This document shows, one piece after another, positions 56,029-64,000 of a stretch of DNA of 64,000 nucleotides. The notes below the pieces were generated by a model. The model did no database searches, was not told the DNA's origin, and saw nothing but the letters and a program-made list of their open reading frames with translations. Position 1 is the first letter of the stretch, and each line of letters starts with the position of its first letter. This stretch comes from Fluviispira multicolorata (lineage in GTDB: Bacteria; Bdellovibrionota_B; Oligoflexia; Silvanigrellales; Silvanigrellaceae): positions 124,001-188,000 of the forward strand of contig NZ_WFLN01000006.1 in assembly GCF_009208585.1 (NCBI RefSeq), given 5' to 3'. A program made the translations under genes and the position numbers.

Positions 56029-56673
56029 TTAGCTCACACTGCATGTTAATTTGGTTAAAGATTCTTTTCCAGTTAGCATAACGGAATCCCATGAACGACG
56101 TGCTTCGTCCCCTTGAAATTCTTCATCATAGGTTTCAAGCAGGTCTTGAATGCCATCAGCATCTTCGAGCAAGCTTAAAGCATTTACAGCAGAGCGGAAA
56201 TAGCGAGCTGCTTCATTTGGATGACGCTTGACTTTTAAACACAGTCGACCCATTTCTTCATACCATTGTGCTTTTTCTTCTGGAAGAGCGTATTCTCCAC
56301 TTTCTCCGAGCAAATAAATATATGAGTTTAAGGCGCGAACATGATCGCGTGCAGCAATCATTTCGGCAATTTTTGGTGAAAGAGATTGAATTGTTTTGCG
56401 AGCGCGTACCTGCTCTCTGCGTTTGTCTTCAATACTCTCTTGTGAATTTCTTTCGATAATTCGTTCACAGTAAGCTTTTAATAGGCGCAAATCTTCTGGA
56501 AGTACTTGATCTCGTTCAGTTTCAAGTGTTGGGTTGATTTGACGAAAAAGACCCAGCAACTCTGGAGGTTGAACATGTAAGTAGCTTGCGAGGACTTGTA
56601 TAGCCCATGGCCTTTCATCAGGCCATACTCTTTCAGCTCGTTCCATTTGCCTAATCAGTTCGTGCATATCCAT
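56029..56673 (-). CDS. Hypothetical cytoplasmic TPR-like protein
   Basis: 214 residues from the ATG at 56673, chosen because AAGGAG lies six bases before it. It is helical and acidic, with repeats suggestive of tetratricopeptide-like packing (AEMIAARDHVRALNSYIYLL, KAQWYEEMGRLCLKVKRHP, NEAARYFRSAVNALSLL, EDADGIQDLLETYDEEF). No enzyme motif. Coupled to the lipoprotein gene downstream. Function unknown. Confidence 0.65.
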   Translation of the reverse strand: MDMHELIRQMERAERVWPDERPWAIQVLASYLHVQPPELLGLFRQINPTLETERDQVLPEDLRLLKAYCERIIERNSQESIEDKRREQVRARKTIQSLSPKIAEMIAARDHVRALNSYIYLLGESGEYALPEEKAQWYEEMGRLCLKVKRHPNEAARYFRSAVNALSLLEDADGIQDLLETYDEEFQGDEARRSWDSVMLTGKESLTKLTCSVS

Positions 56674-57150
56674 AGCTTCTCCTTGATGGCTTCTTCTCAT
56701 TTTATAAAATACAGCAAACAACAAGCCCTTAAACATTGGCCAACAAATACATGCGACTTTAGATTGCAACGGTCAAGACAATTTTTTGTCTATGCTCCAA
56801 TCTCTTTGGTTTAGATTCCTTGAATACAAATAGGTTATCAGAATATTTGTTTGCTAACTACATGAAAAGTGATGTCAAACAAATTTGTGTGCGATTGACA
56901 AGAATAACTTAAAGACTTTACTAAAGCTTAAATATGATGCAATTTTGTCTGTGTCTCTTTTTTATGAAAAAACTGAATCACAAAAGACACACTTTAAGTT
57001 AAAAAAAATCGAATGGCTTATAAAAGCTAAAGATTTGTTAGAAAAAATAACGGCATAATTTTTGCTTACTAATTTAAGTTGTAAATTTTTGTCATTTTAT
57101 TTTTTTACTGAGACAAAAATTTTGCGTTTAACCTAATAAAGGGGATATAC
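56674..57150. other. Intergenic region with one regulatory site
   Basis: About 480 bases without a gene. It contains the leader of the minus-strand gene and, at 57051-57066, a sigma-54-like promoter for the 71-residue protein. I see no RNA gene or repeat. Confidence 0.6.
57051..57066 (+). promoter_or_regulatory. Sigma-54-type promoter
   Basis: CGGCATAATTTTTGCT has GG and GC exactly ten bases apart and fits TGGCAY-R-N4-TTGCW except for the first base. It lies 85 bases before the ATG at 57151. A true site would need an enhancer-binding activator. Confidence 0.55.
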
Positions 57151-57366
57151 ATGCATACTCTTTTGAATACAATAAAAAATTTGAATCAAAGTTCAAATTT
57201 AGGATCTTCTGCCAACACGACAAAATCAATTGCAGAAAGTATTTTTAAAGATTTAAGATCTTATGGGCTTGCAGATAAAGATATCGTTGCTATTTCTTCA
57301 GAATTATTAAATAAATTAACTGACGATCTTAAAAGTAGAAATGAAAAAAACAATATTCCTTCCTAA
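57151..57366 (+). CDS. Small hypothetical protein (71 aa)
   Basis: 71 residues with a strong AAAGGGGATATAC ribosome site. Helical, low in aromatic residues, starting MHTLLNTIKNLNQSSN and containing SIAESIFKDLRSYGLADKDI and AISSELLNKLTDDLKS. No known motif. Its good ribosome site, sigma-54-like promoter and isolation as a monocistronic unit support a real gene. Function unknown. Confidence 0.65.
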   Translation: MHTLLNTIKNLNQSSNLGSSANTTKSIAESIFKDLRSYGLADKDIVAISSELLNKLTDDLKSRNEKNNIPS

Positions 57367-57402
57367 ATTATTAATAAATAAAAATTAAATTAAAACATAT
57401 TG

Positions 57403-57432
57403 AAAAAGCCTGACTTTTAAAAAGTCAGGCTT
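57403..57432 (-). terminator. Rho-independent terminator of the histone-like gene
   Basis: A 12-base-pair stem (AAGCCTGACTTT / AAAGTCAGGCTT) is followed by TTTTT on the minus strand. No T-run exists on the plus strand, so it serves the minus-strand gene ending at 57496. Confidence 0.75.
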
Positions 57433-57495
57433 ATGAGGCAGGACAGATTGTTTTAAAAACAATTCTGCATTTTAAGAATCAGGTTAAAGCAAAGT

Positions 57496-57891
57496 TTAGC
57501 CTGCTTTTTTGAGATGTTTGTCGGAAGTTTTTCTTGCAACAACTTTTCTAGCTGAAGTTTTTCTTTTAGCTTTCCGTTTACGAGTTTTTGAAACTACAGA
57601 AAGTTTAGTCTTTCTCTTAGCTTTTCTCTTTGTCTTTTTAACTCCAGTTTTCTTTACAGTTGTCTTTCTACGTTTTCTCTTCGTAGCAACAGTTTTTTTA
57701 ACTCCTGTTTTTTTACGTTTTCTCTTCGTAGCTGTAGTTTTTTTACCAGCGCGTTTTGCTTTGGTTTTTCTCGCTCCGGCTTTTTTAGCAACTTTTCTTT
57801 TTGTTTTGCTAGATTTAGCCTTAGTCGTTTTTTTACGTTTTTTGCCAGTCGTTTTTGCTTTCGTACCAGCTTTTTTTCTTCTCGTTACCAT
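57496..57891 (-). CDS. Histone H1-like lysine-rich protein
   Basis: 131 residues, more than half Lys, Arg, Thr and Ala, arranged in repeats such as KKTTATKRKRKKTGVKKT, VATKRKRRKTTVKKT and SKTRKRKAKRKTSARK. This is the low-complexity make-up of bacterial histone H1-like DNA-binding proteins (Hc1/Hc2, AlgP-like tails). It probably binds DNA without sequence specificity and packs the nucleoid. An antisense frame over the same region is only its shadow. A terminator follows. GC content is above the window average because of the AAG/CGT-rich code. Confidence 0.88.
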   Translation of the reverse strand: MVTRRKKAGTKAKTTGKKRKKTTKAKSSKTKRKVAKKAGARKTKAKRAGKKTTATKRKRKKTGVKKTVATKRKRRKTTVKKTGVKKTKRKAKRKTKLSVVSKTRKRKAKRKTSARKVVARKTSDKHLKKAG

Positions 57892-58137
57892 GACGTTTCC
57901 TCTCTCACATCACTGAAGACGTTTATACAAGCCACATAGCGTCCTCTCGACGCGGTGATTGCGCAATCGAGCATCTTCACGACGCATTCTATTTGCGCTT
58001 TCAATTTTTATCGTCATCGGTAAAAATACCTTGAGTTTATTTTGTGAGTCTGCTTGCAGTTTAAACATATTTTGACAAAAAGCCTTTAAAAAAGGCAGCT
58101 TAATTTTTAATAAAAATGTATAATTATAGGTTGTTAT

Positions 58138-59028
58138 ATGAAAAAAATGATTTCAGTGAAGACTTCTTTTGTCCCAGATGGGAAAACAAAATATTGTTTT
58201 CTTTTTGGCGACTCAATTGAAAACTCTCTGTCACCCGCAATGCACACAGAATGGTTTTTAAGAGAAAAACTAAATTGTGTTTACCTGTCAATGCCTGTTA
58301 AAAGTGAAGATGTTTTTTTAAGCTTAGTTAAAGATCTTATTGATACAGATAGTTTTATTGGTGGAAATATAACTCTTCCATTTAAAAACACGATTCTGAA
58401 ATCAAATTTATTTGAATTGTCCAAAAGAGTAGAAACAATTCATGCAGCAAATACAATATACAGAAATGACAAAGGAAAGTGGTGCTTGGACAATACCGAT
58501 ATTTTTGGTGTGCAAGATTCAATTCAACACCTTGTAAAAACTGGTGAAAAATATATTGCACTCGTACTTGGGGGAGGCGGGGCCGCAGCATCTGCAATTT
58601 ATAATTGCATAGAAGATAAGAACTGTTTAAAAATTGTTTGTTCAACGCGCTCTCCAGAAAAAACTAAAGAGCATTTTCCTTTCCTCTCTAATGAAAGAAA
58701 AGTCGCTGTAAATTCATTAGAGTTTGAAAAGTTATTTAAATGTCTTAGTTTTGATTGCGACGACAAAATAAAAGTCTTAATCATAAATACAATTCCAATT
58801 GGTCAAAATAGTTTAGATGTAAATCCATTTGCAATTTCGGCAATGGAGCACACTTTAAAAATAACTCAGAACAAAAATATTTTTTATTTTGATCTCATTT
58901 ATATAGATAGCAAAGCTATTTTATATGCAAAAGATAATAAAATTAAAGCAATAAACGGCAAGAGAATGCTTATTTCTCAAGCAAAAAAAAGCTTTGCTTT
59001 ATGGACAGGAATTGAAGTTAAGAGTTGA
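58138..59028 (+). CDS. aroE: Shikimate dehydrogenase
   Basis: 296 residues, near the family norm. It reduces 3-dehydroshikimate to shikimate with NADPH in aromatic amino acid synthesis. Features: substrate site SIENSLSPAMHTEWF, catalytic Lys in GGNITLPFKNTIL, AANTIY and DNTDIFGV, nucleotide-binding LVLGGGGAAASAIYNC, and NTIPIGQN. TATAAT lies about 20 bases before the start. Convergent with the aminotransferase gene, overlapping it by 11 bases. Confidence 0.92.
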   Translation: MKKMISVKTSFVPDGKTKYCFLFGDSIENSLSPAMHTEWFLREKLNCVYLSMPVKSEDVFLSLVKDLIDTDSFIGGNITLPFKNTILKSNLFELSKRVETIHAANTIYRNDKGKWCLDNTDIFGVQDSIQHLVKTGEKYIALVLGGGGAAASAIYNCIEDKNCLKIVCSTRSPEKTKEHFPFLSNERKVAVNSLEFEKLFKCLSFDCDDKIKVLIINTIPIGQNSLDVNPFAISAMEHTLKITQNKNIFYFDLIYIDSKAILYAKDNKIKAINGKRMLISQAKKSFALWTGIEVKS

Positions 59029-60217
59029 GAAGTAAATCGGCGACTGTATGAAGAGTCTCGTCTTTTTTACAGAATGCAAAACGTATCCAAGGTAAACTTT
59101 TTGGAGGATGTTTATAAAATACCGATACAGGTATTGTTGCAACTCTATGAGTTTCAACGAGTTGTCTTGCATAAAGCACATCTGACATATCACCTGCTAG
59201 TCCTTCAAAATTTGCAGTAATAAAAAATGTTCCTTCACACTTACTCAATTGATAGCCAGCCCTTTCTAAAACGGATTTCAAATAATTTCTTTTAGCAGCG
59301 TAGCTTTTTTTCTGTTCGTTTAAATAACTTTCTAGCCAGTTTTTATCGGACATGACTTCTGCTAGTCCCAGTTGGGTAAAAGGACTGGTGCAAAAAACAG
59401 TGGCCTGATGTACAATGCGAATGGCGTCAGTTAAATTTGCAGGAGCACAAATCCAACCTGTTTTGAGTCCTGTAAAACCAAAGGTTTTAGCTGCAGAGCT
59501 AATTCTAACAACTAAATGTTGAATTTTTGGAATTGTACAGAGAGAAATGTGGTTGTGTGAATCATAGGTTAGATTTTCATACACTTCATCACTTAAAACA
59601 ATTGCATTATTTTTAAGTATTTTTGAAGAAATACGATCAATTTCCTCTTCACTAAATACTTTGCCAGATGGGTTATGTGGTGAGTTAAAAACAATAAGAG
59701 AAAACCCGCCGGCTGCCACGGAATCAAATTCACTCCAGTCAATACTCCAACCTCCACCACGAACTCCCACAGGAGTGTCTGGAGAGTGAAGTCTCACTGG
59801 CACGGCTTCTCCACCTGCGTTTGCAATAGCTTGATAATAAAGATCGAAAGCAGGTTCAAACACCAACACCTTATCCCCAGGGTTCACGAATGCATTGATT
59901 GCACTGTAAAGAGCTTCAGATGCCCCTGAAGTGATTGTGATTTCAGAGTCGGGGTCGTAAATAACTCCAGTAGTAGATTCAACAAAATAGGAGACTTCTC
60001 TTCGCAAAGGTTCTTCTCCATGTGATGGAGAATATTGGTTGTGGCAACTTAAGACCTGTTTCGAAATCGCTTCAAGAAGGCGCGTGGGGCCATAATAATC
60101 TGGAAACCCTTGGCCTAAATTGACCGCATTGTACAGTTTAGAAAGAGCAGTCATTTCAGAAAAAATACTTTTGCCTGTTGTATTCCAGCGCCTTGCGATC
60201 CGATTAGTACTTTGCAT
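59018..60217 (-). CDS. Class I/II pyridoxal-phosphate aminotransferase
   Basis: 399 residues, normal for fold type I aminotransferases of the methionine/kynurenine group. Seen: NLGQGFPDYYGP at the N-terminus, SPSHGEEPLRREV, TSGASEALYSAI, FNSPHNPSGKV (178-186), LSDEVYENL (Asp-Glu-Val-Tyr at 210-213), and the cofactor Lys in SSAAKTFGFTGLKTGW (K244). It transfers amino groups between an amino acid and a keto acid; the exact substrate is not shown by sequence. Closest by motif to YbdL/kynurenine aminotransferase enzymes. Confidence 0.9.
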   Translation of the reverse strand: MQSTNRIARRWNTTGKSIFSEMTALSKLYNAVNLGQGFPDYYGPTRLLEAISKQVLSCHNQYSPSHGEEPLRREVSYFVESTTGVIYDPDSEITITSGASEALYSAINAFVNPGDKVLVFEPAFDLYYQAIANAGGEAVPVRLHSPDTPVGVRGGGWSIDWSEFDSVAAGGFSLIVFNSPHNPSGKVFSEEEIDRISSKILKNNAIVLSDEVYENLTYDSHNHISLCTIPKIQHLVVRISSAAKTFGFTGLKTGWICAPANLTDAIRIVHQATVFCTSPFTQLGLAEVMSDKNWLESYLNEQKKSYAAKRNYLKSVLERAGYQLSKCEGTFFITANFEGLAGDMSDVLYARQLVETHRVATIPVSVFYKHPPKSLPWIRFAFCKKDETLHTVADLLLNS

Positions 60218-60432
60218 CTTAATACCTTTAGATTATTTTAATAACTTTCATATATTATTACTATAAAACACCTTTATTTTATGCTTTATTGGCAGCATAT
60301 GAAAGCGAGTCTTTGAAAGAGGAGCTATCATTTTTGTGTTATCAGGAAACAACTTTTCTATCAAGCTTGTGCTTGGGGTCTTAAAAATCTTGAAAACCAA
60401 TCTGAATTTATAATGTATGCGAAGAGGATAAA

Positions 60433-61476
60433 ATGGAAAAGCGAGGGCATAATTTAACTCGACTAGAATACAAAATACTGTCAGATTTATTACAAATTGA
60501 AACTCAATTAGGCTTTTCTGGAAAAGTAATTTTATTAAACCTTCAAGTCTCAGGTGGAATGGATAGCATGTGTCTTTTGCATGTGCTTTCTAAGGTGCTT
60601 AGTTCAAAATATTTTAATTCTAAAAATAGCTTTAAATTAATTGCTCAACATTTTAATCATAAAAAACGTGGCGAAGAATCAGATAAAGATGCTGAACTTA
60701 TTTGTAAAGTTTGTCTTAAAACAGGTATTCCTTTTTATCAAGAAATAGCTGATGAAGAGACTTTTACAAAAGAAGGTAACAACTTTCAAAACAGTGCACG
60801 AAAATGGCGCAAAAATAAAGCTCATCTTTTATCTGAAAAAATGAAAATTGAATTAAATTGTGTGCAATATTTTATTGTGACCGCGCATCATGCTCGTGAT
60901 CATGTGGAAACAGTGTTACTTCATGTTTTGCGTGGCTCTGCATTGCAAGGGTTAAAAGGCATTCAAAAATTTTCGGATGATAAAATTTATTATAGACCTT
61001 TTTGCAAATTTAATTATGAAGAAATAGAAAATTATTCTAACGAATTTAAAATTGAATATAGAACAGACTTATCTAATTTTAATAATGATTATGATAGAAA
61101 TTATGTGAGAAATAATATTCTTCAACACTTAAAAAAACTACGACCTAATTATCAACAGGCATTTCATAAACTGTCAGAGCATGCTATTGAGCAGTTGGAA
61201 TTAAATGAATCATTTCTTAAATCAAGCAAATGCAATCATTATACAATTGATAAGGAAACAAAATCTTCTGAGCTTTTTCATGTCCTTATCCAAAAAGAAA
61301 AAAGCTTGTTAGGGGTTGTGACAAAAAACTGTATAGACAATATTCTCTATGAAGTGGAGCTTATGTATAAAAAGAAGATAATTAAAAAAGAGATTAAAAT
61401 AAGTTCTGGCTGGGGAATTCAATTAGTAAAAAATAATGAAAACATTGAGATAGATGTTTTTAGAGAAAAAATATAG
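60433..61476 (+). CDS. tilS: tRNA(Ile)-lysidine synthase
   Basis: 347 residues. It puts lysidine on C34 of tRNA-Ile(CAU) with ATP. The PP-loop motif SGGMDSMCLLHVL (40-52) is followed by IAQHFNHKKRGEESDKDAE, SARKWRKNKAHLL and TAHHARDHVETVLLHVLRGSALQGLKGI, all typical of TilS. NNDYDRNYVRNNILQHL follows. The C-terminal domain is short. It starts with Met at 60433 behind GAGGATAAA. The ftsH gene follows after 158 bases, an arrangement common in bacteria. Confidence 0.93.
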   Translation: MEKRGHNLTRLEYKILSDLLQIETQLGFSGKVILLNLQVSGGMDSMCLLHVLSKVLSSKYFNSKNSFKLIAQHFNHKKRGEESDKDAELICKVCLKTGIPFYQEIADEETFTKEGNNFQNSARKWRKNKAHLLSEKMKIELNCVQYFIVTAHHARDHVETVLLHVLRGSALQGLKGIQKFSDDKIYYRPFCKFNYEEIENYSNEFKIEYRTDLSNFNNDYDRNYVRNNILQHLKKLRPNYQQAFHKLSEHAIEQLELNESFLKSSKCNHYTIDKETKSSELFHVLIQKEKSLLGVVTKNCIDNILYEVELMYKKKIIKKEIKISSGWGIQLVKNNENIEIDVFREKI

Positions 61477-61634
61477 AAGTCTGAATAAAGTATCCGATAA
61501 GGAATGACTTGACTTAGTGTGGTACCGTTGCAAACTGTTCCAAAGGGTGTAGAGATCGCCCGTTTTGTAGCATAAGATGATACTTGATTGCCTCCAACCA
61601 AACCAGAGGCTAAAGTGAAAGGTAAGGAGCTCGA

Positions 61635-63608
61635 ATGGGTAAAGAATCCTGGTTAAAAGCCGCGCTGGTGTGGGCAGCGATTATAGTTTTATTTGCTTTA
61701 TCTTTTAAGTTTTTATACAAACCTCATGAAGATATTCAAAAAACTTATCCACAATTTCAAAGTTATGTTGAGAAACCCCTTGGAGATCAACAAAGCATTG
61801 TGAGTGTTACAGTGCGTTCTGATAATTTGCGTGGCGATGAAATTGTTGCGAAATTAAAAGACAACTCAACTGTGACAACTTATGGTCCTGCAGATGATGG
61901 TGTACGTTCTCAATTACGTAAAGAACTCGAAGCCAAAAAAATACCAATAAACTATGAAAAACCAGATGATGGCAGCGTGTGGTGGGTAAGCCTTATAACA
62001 ATGTGGCTTCCTGCAATATTAATTGTTGGACTTATGCTTATGTTCCTTCGCAATATGCAAGGAGCTGGTGGTAAAGCAATGTCCTTCGGTAAAAGCAGAG
62101 CAAAGCTTCAATCTGAAGGTGCAAATAAAGTAACGTTTAAAGACGTTGCTGGCATTGAAGAAGTCAAACAAGAATGCTCCGAAATCGTAGCATTTCTTAA
62201 AGACCACAAAAAATTCCAAGAAATTGGTGCTCGAATTCCTAAAGGCGTTCTTATGATGGGCGCTCCTGGTACAGGAAAAACCTTGCTCGCACGCGCTATT
62301 GCAGGCGAAGCCGGAGTTCCTTTCTTTACTATTTCAGGCTCTGATTTTGTTGAAATGTTTGTTGGTGTTGGTGCATCACGTGTGCGTGATTTATTTGAAA
62401 ATGCCAAGAAAAATTCTCCTTGTATTATTTTCATCGACGAAATCGATGCCGTTGGTAGACACCGTGGTGCAGGCGTTGGTGGTGGACATGATGAAAGAGA
62501 ACAAACTCTGAACCAATTATTGGTTGAAATGGATGGCTTTGAAGCCAACGATGCCGTCATCGTTATTGCTGCTACAAACCGCCCTGATGTTCTTGACCCC
62601 GCACTTTTAAGACCTGGACGTTTTGACAGACGGGTAATGGTTGGCCTTCCTGATGTACGCGGCCGTAAAGAAATTCTAGGCGTACACATGAAAAAAATTA
62701 AGCACGCTGAAGATATCAACGTTGAACGCATTGCACTTGGTACCCCAGGTTTTTCAGGAGCTGATCTTGAAAATCTTTGTAACGAAGCAGCACTTATGGC
62801 AGCTCGCAATGGCATGAAACGTGTTATTGAAAAAGACTTCGAATCTGCAAAAGATAAAATATTAATGGGACCAGAGCGCAGAAGTGCGGTTCTTCCTAAA
62901 GAAACTATTCGTGTTACAGCGTATCACGAAGCAGGCCATGCTTTGGTTTCTCACTTCTTAAAGTCACGTGATAATGTTCATAAAATTACTGTTATTCCAC
63001 GTGGTCAAGCGCTTGGGGTGACTGCATATCTTCCAAAAGAAGATGTTTATGGCTACTCTAAAGAAGACCTCTTGACGACTATAGCTTATGCAATGGGCGG
63101 ACGTGCTGCAGAAGAAATTAAATTCTCTCAGTTTACCACAGGTGCTTCAAATGACATTCAAAAAGCCACAGACCTCGCACGTCGCATGGTTTGTCAATTT
63201 GGTATGAGCCGCCTTGGGCCTATAAACTTCGGACAGAAAAGTGAAAATCCATTTTTAGGAAGGGACTGGGGAGAGTCACGTAATTACTCTGAAACTCTTG
63301 CTCATGAAATCGACATGGAAGTTTCAAAGATTATCAACACTCAATACGAATTGGCAAAACAAATTCTTGTTGAACACATGGATGTTTTTGAAAAGGTTTC
63401 AAGCATTTTACTCGAAGTTGAAACTCTCGACAGCGAAGAATTCCTAGAAATAATTAATAACAATGCGAATTCTGAGAAAATCAAAGAAATTCAAATTAAA
63501 AAGACTTTGAGTGGCAATGTAGAGGGTGCTGATGGAGCAGGTTCAAAACTTGATACAGCAAATGAAAACAATCTCAATCCATTAAATACAACACCTACGC
63601 CTGCTTAA
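61635..63608 (+). CDS. ftsH: ATP-dependent zinc metalloprotease FtsH
   Basis: 657 residues, usual length. Two membrane helices (about 8-27 and 116-138) enclose a periplasmic domain. The AAA domain has Walker A GAPGTGKT (209-216), Walker B IIFIDEID, pore loop [12 protein letters not shown] and the SRH ([21 protein letters not shown]). The peptidase domain has HEAGH (431-435). It degrades misfolded membrane and regulatory proteins. AAGGAG lies six bases before the ATG. A terminator follows. No lesion. Confidence 0.97.
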   Translation: MGKESWLKAALVWAAIIVLFALSFKFLYKPHEDIQKTYPQFQSYVEKPLGDQQSIVSVTVRSDNLRGDEIVAKLKDNSTVTTYGPADDGVRSQLRKELEAKKIPINYEKPDDGSVWWVSLITMWLPAILIVGLMLMFLRNMQGAGGKAMSFGKSRAKLQSEGANKVTFKDVAGIEEVKQECSEIVAFLKDHKKFQEIGARIPKGVLMMGAPGTGKTLLARAIAGEAGVPFFTISGSDFVEMFVGVGASRVRDLFENAKKNSPCIIFIDEIDAVGRHRGAGVGGGHDEREQTLNQLLVEMDGFEANDAVIVIAATNRPDVLDPALLRPGRFDRRVMVGLPDVRGRKEILGVHMKKIKHAEDINVERIALGTPGFSGADLENLCNEAALMAARNGMKRVIEKDFESAKDKILMGPERRSAVLPKETIRVTAYHEAGHALVSHFLKSRDNVHKITVIPRGQALGVTAYLPKEDVYGYSKEDLLTTIAYAMGGRAAEEIKFSQFTTGASNDIQKATDLARRMVCQFGMSRLGPINFGQKSENPFLGRDWGESRNYSETLAHEIDMEVSKIINTQYELAKQILVEHMDVFEKVSSILLEVETLDSEEFLEIINNNANSEKIKEIQIKKTLSGNVEGADGAGSKLDTANENNLNPLNTTPTPA

Positions 63609-63628
63609 TTTTTATTGTATCTTCGTAA

Positions 63629-63676
63629 ATAAATCCATCCAAAATATTTCATTTTTGGGTGGATTTGTTTTAAAAT
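63629..63676 (+). terminator. Rho-independent terminator of ftsH
   Basis: A 14-base stem (AAATCCATCCAAAA / TTTTGGGTGGATTT, with one G-U pair) is followed by TGTTTTAAAATTTTTTC, 20 bases after the ftsH stop. Confidence 0.8.
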
Positions 63677-63720
63677 TTTTTCAATTAAAAATCCTAATTT
63701 ATTAAGGCATATTAATCCTC

Positions 63721-64000
63721 CTTAAAAATTAAACTCTACAACGACTACAAAAAAATTGATGATTTTCTTATAAAATTCGAAGCATATTTTCTTATAAAAT
63801 AAGACTCCAAATTCCATTTTTTATTAATTGGGAAAAAATATCCTTTCTCAAAAACAAAATTTATAAATTCAATTAATTCGTTTTTATTATTAACACTCCC
63901 ATACCATCCATAACCATATTTTACTTTATCATTAATTCTAGTACTTTTTAAATTAGCAATATTTTTAGGTAAAAAATATGAAATTGGAAAACAATTTTCC
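63721..64000 (-). CDS. Partial hypothetical protein at the right edge
   Basis: A minus-strand frame is open from the window edge to TAA at 63721-63723, giving the last 92 residues of a protein (ENCFPISYFLPKNIANLK ... ELIEFINFVFEKGYFFP). No family recognised. The start lies beyond the window. Composition is AT-rich like the neighbours; the reading is convergent with ftsH across the terminator. Confidence 0.45.

Noticed and set aside
57509..57916. Long hydrophobic frame of 135 codons on the plus strand
   Set aside because: It is the antisense of the lysine/arginine-rich histone-like gene, whose AAG/CGT codons read as Leu/Phe/Val on the other strand.
57957..57968. 12-base palindrome GATTGCGCAATC upstream of the histone-like gene
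   Set aside because: A perfect palindrome, but isolated, with no promoter alignment or second copy in the window to support an operator.
62108..62815. 235-codon frame antisense to ftsH
   Set aside because: It lies wholly inside the conserved AAA domain of ftsH on the other strand; composition is that of a shadow.

Overview
The window is AT-rich, with Lys/Asn-rich proteins, Shine-Dalgarno sites of the AAGGA/AGGAG type and many tightly packed operons. Housekeeping genes (aconitase, folP, pilD, smpB, aroE, tilS, ftsH), a lysine-rich histone H1-like protein, an HD-GYP phosphodiesterase, many exported or lipid-anchored proteins and a very large RHS protein suggest a Gram-negative bacterium of the Bdellovibrionota/Oligoflexia type, perhaps Silvanigrellales. 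This placement rests on gene content and composition only, not on a marker-gene comparison.

Layout. 1-2.5 kb: HD-GYP protein (5' end outside the window) and a periplasmic solute-binding protein. 2.5-27.5 kb: an accessory region built from duplications and mobile DNA. It holds an MFS/secreted-protein pair on the minus strand (2.5-4.3 kb), a decayed SRPBCC gene, an MFS gene plus a fragment of a second one, an IS630-family element (7020-8232), a Tn3-family transposase remnant with two frameshifts, a complete type I restriction-modification operon (hsdM-hsdS-hsdR) lying between two same-orientation Tn3 terminal repeats (10434-10466 and 16011-16043), the 3' end of a duplicated solute-binding-protein gene, an IS5/IS427-type element (16256-17104), a RiPP-like gene trio (HExxH peptide-hydroxylase family, HD-like DUF6817 protein, MFS exporter), an oligopeptide-type solute-binding protein, and a seven-gene operon (22027-27208). 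That operon encodes an AfsA-like hotdog protein, a HAD phosphatase, a KAS III enzyme, an acyl carrier protein, a small membrane protein, an MFS transporter and a secreted protein. Its last two genes and its promoter region recur, inverted, at 2.5-4.5 kb.

27.5-33.3 kb: aconitase, two tRNA-Glu(UUC) genes, a HAD protein, folP and a tail-collar-like exported protein. 33.5-52.1 kb: an exported RCC1-repeat protein, a 1357-residue coiled-coil lipoprotein and a 2353-residue SpvB/VCBS/RHS protein ending in a PD-(D/E)xK nuclease-like toxin domain, followed by probable immunity genes. Three of these are near-identical copies repeated at an exact 1136-bp period, each preceded by a decayed toxin C-terminus. 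52.1-64 kb: core genes (UvrD/Rep helicase, pilD, smpB, two small hypotheticals, a sigma-54-like promoter before a 71-residue protein, histone H1-like protein, aroE, aminotransferase, tilS, ftsH) and a partial ORF at the right edge.

The strongest candidates for undescribed biology are (1) the AfsA-HAD-KASIII-ACP operon, which has the parts to build and export a butyrolactone-like signal, (2) the exported RHS toxin with its array of duplicated orphan immunity genes, and (3) the HExxH/DUF6817/MFS peptide-modification remnant.
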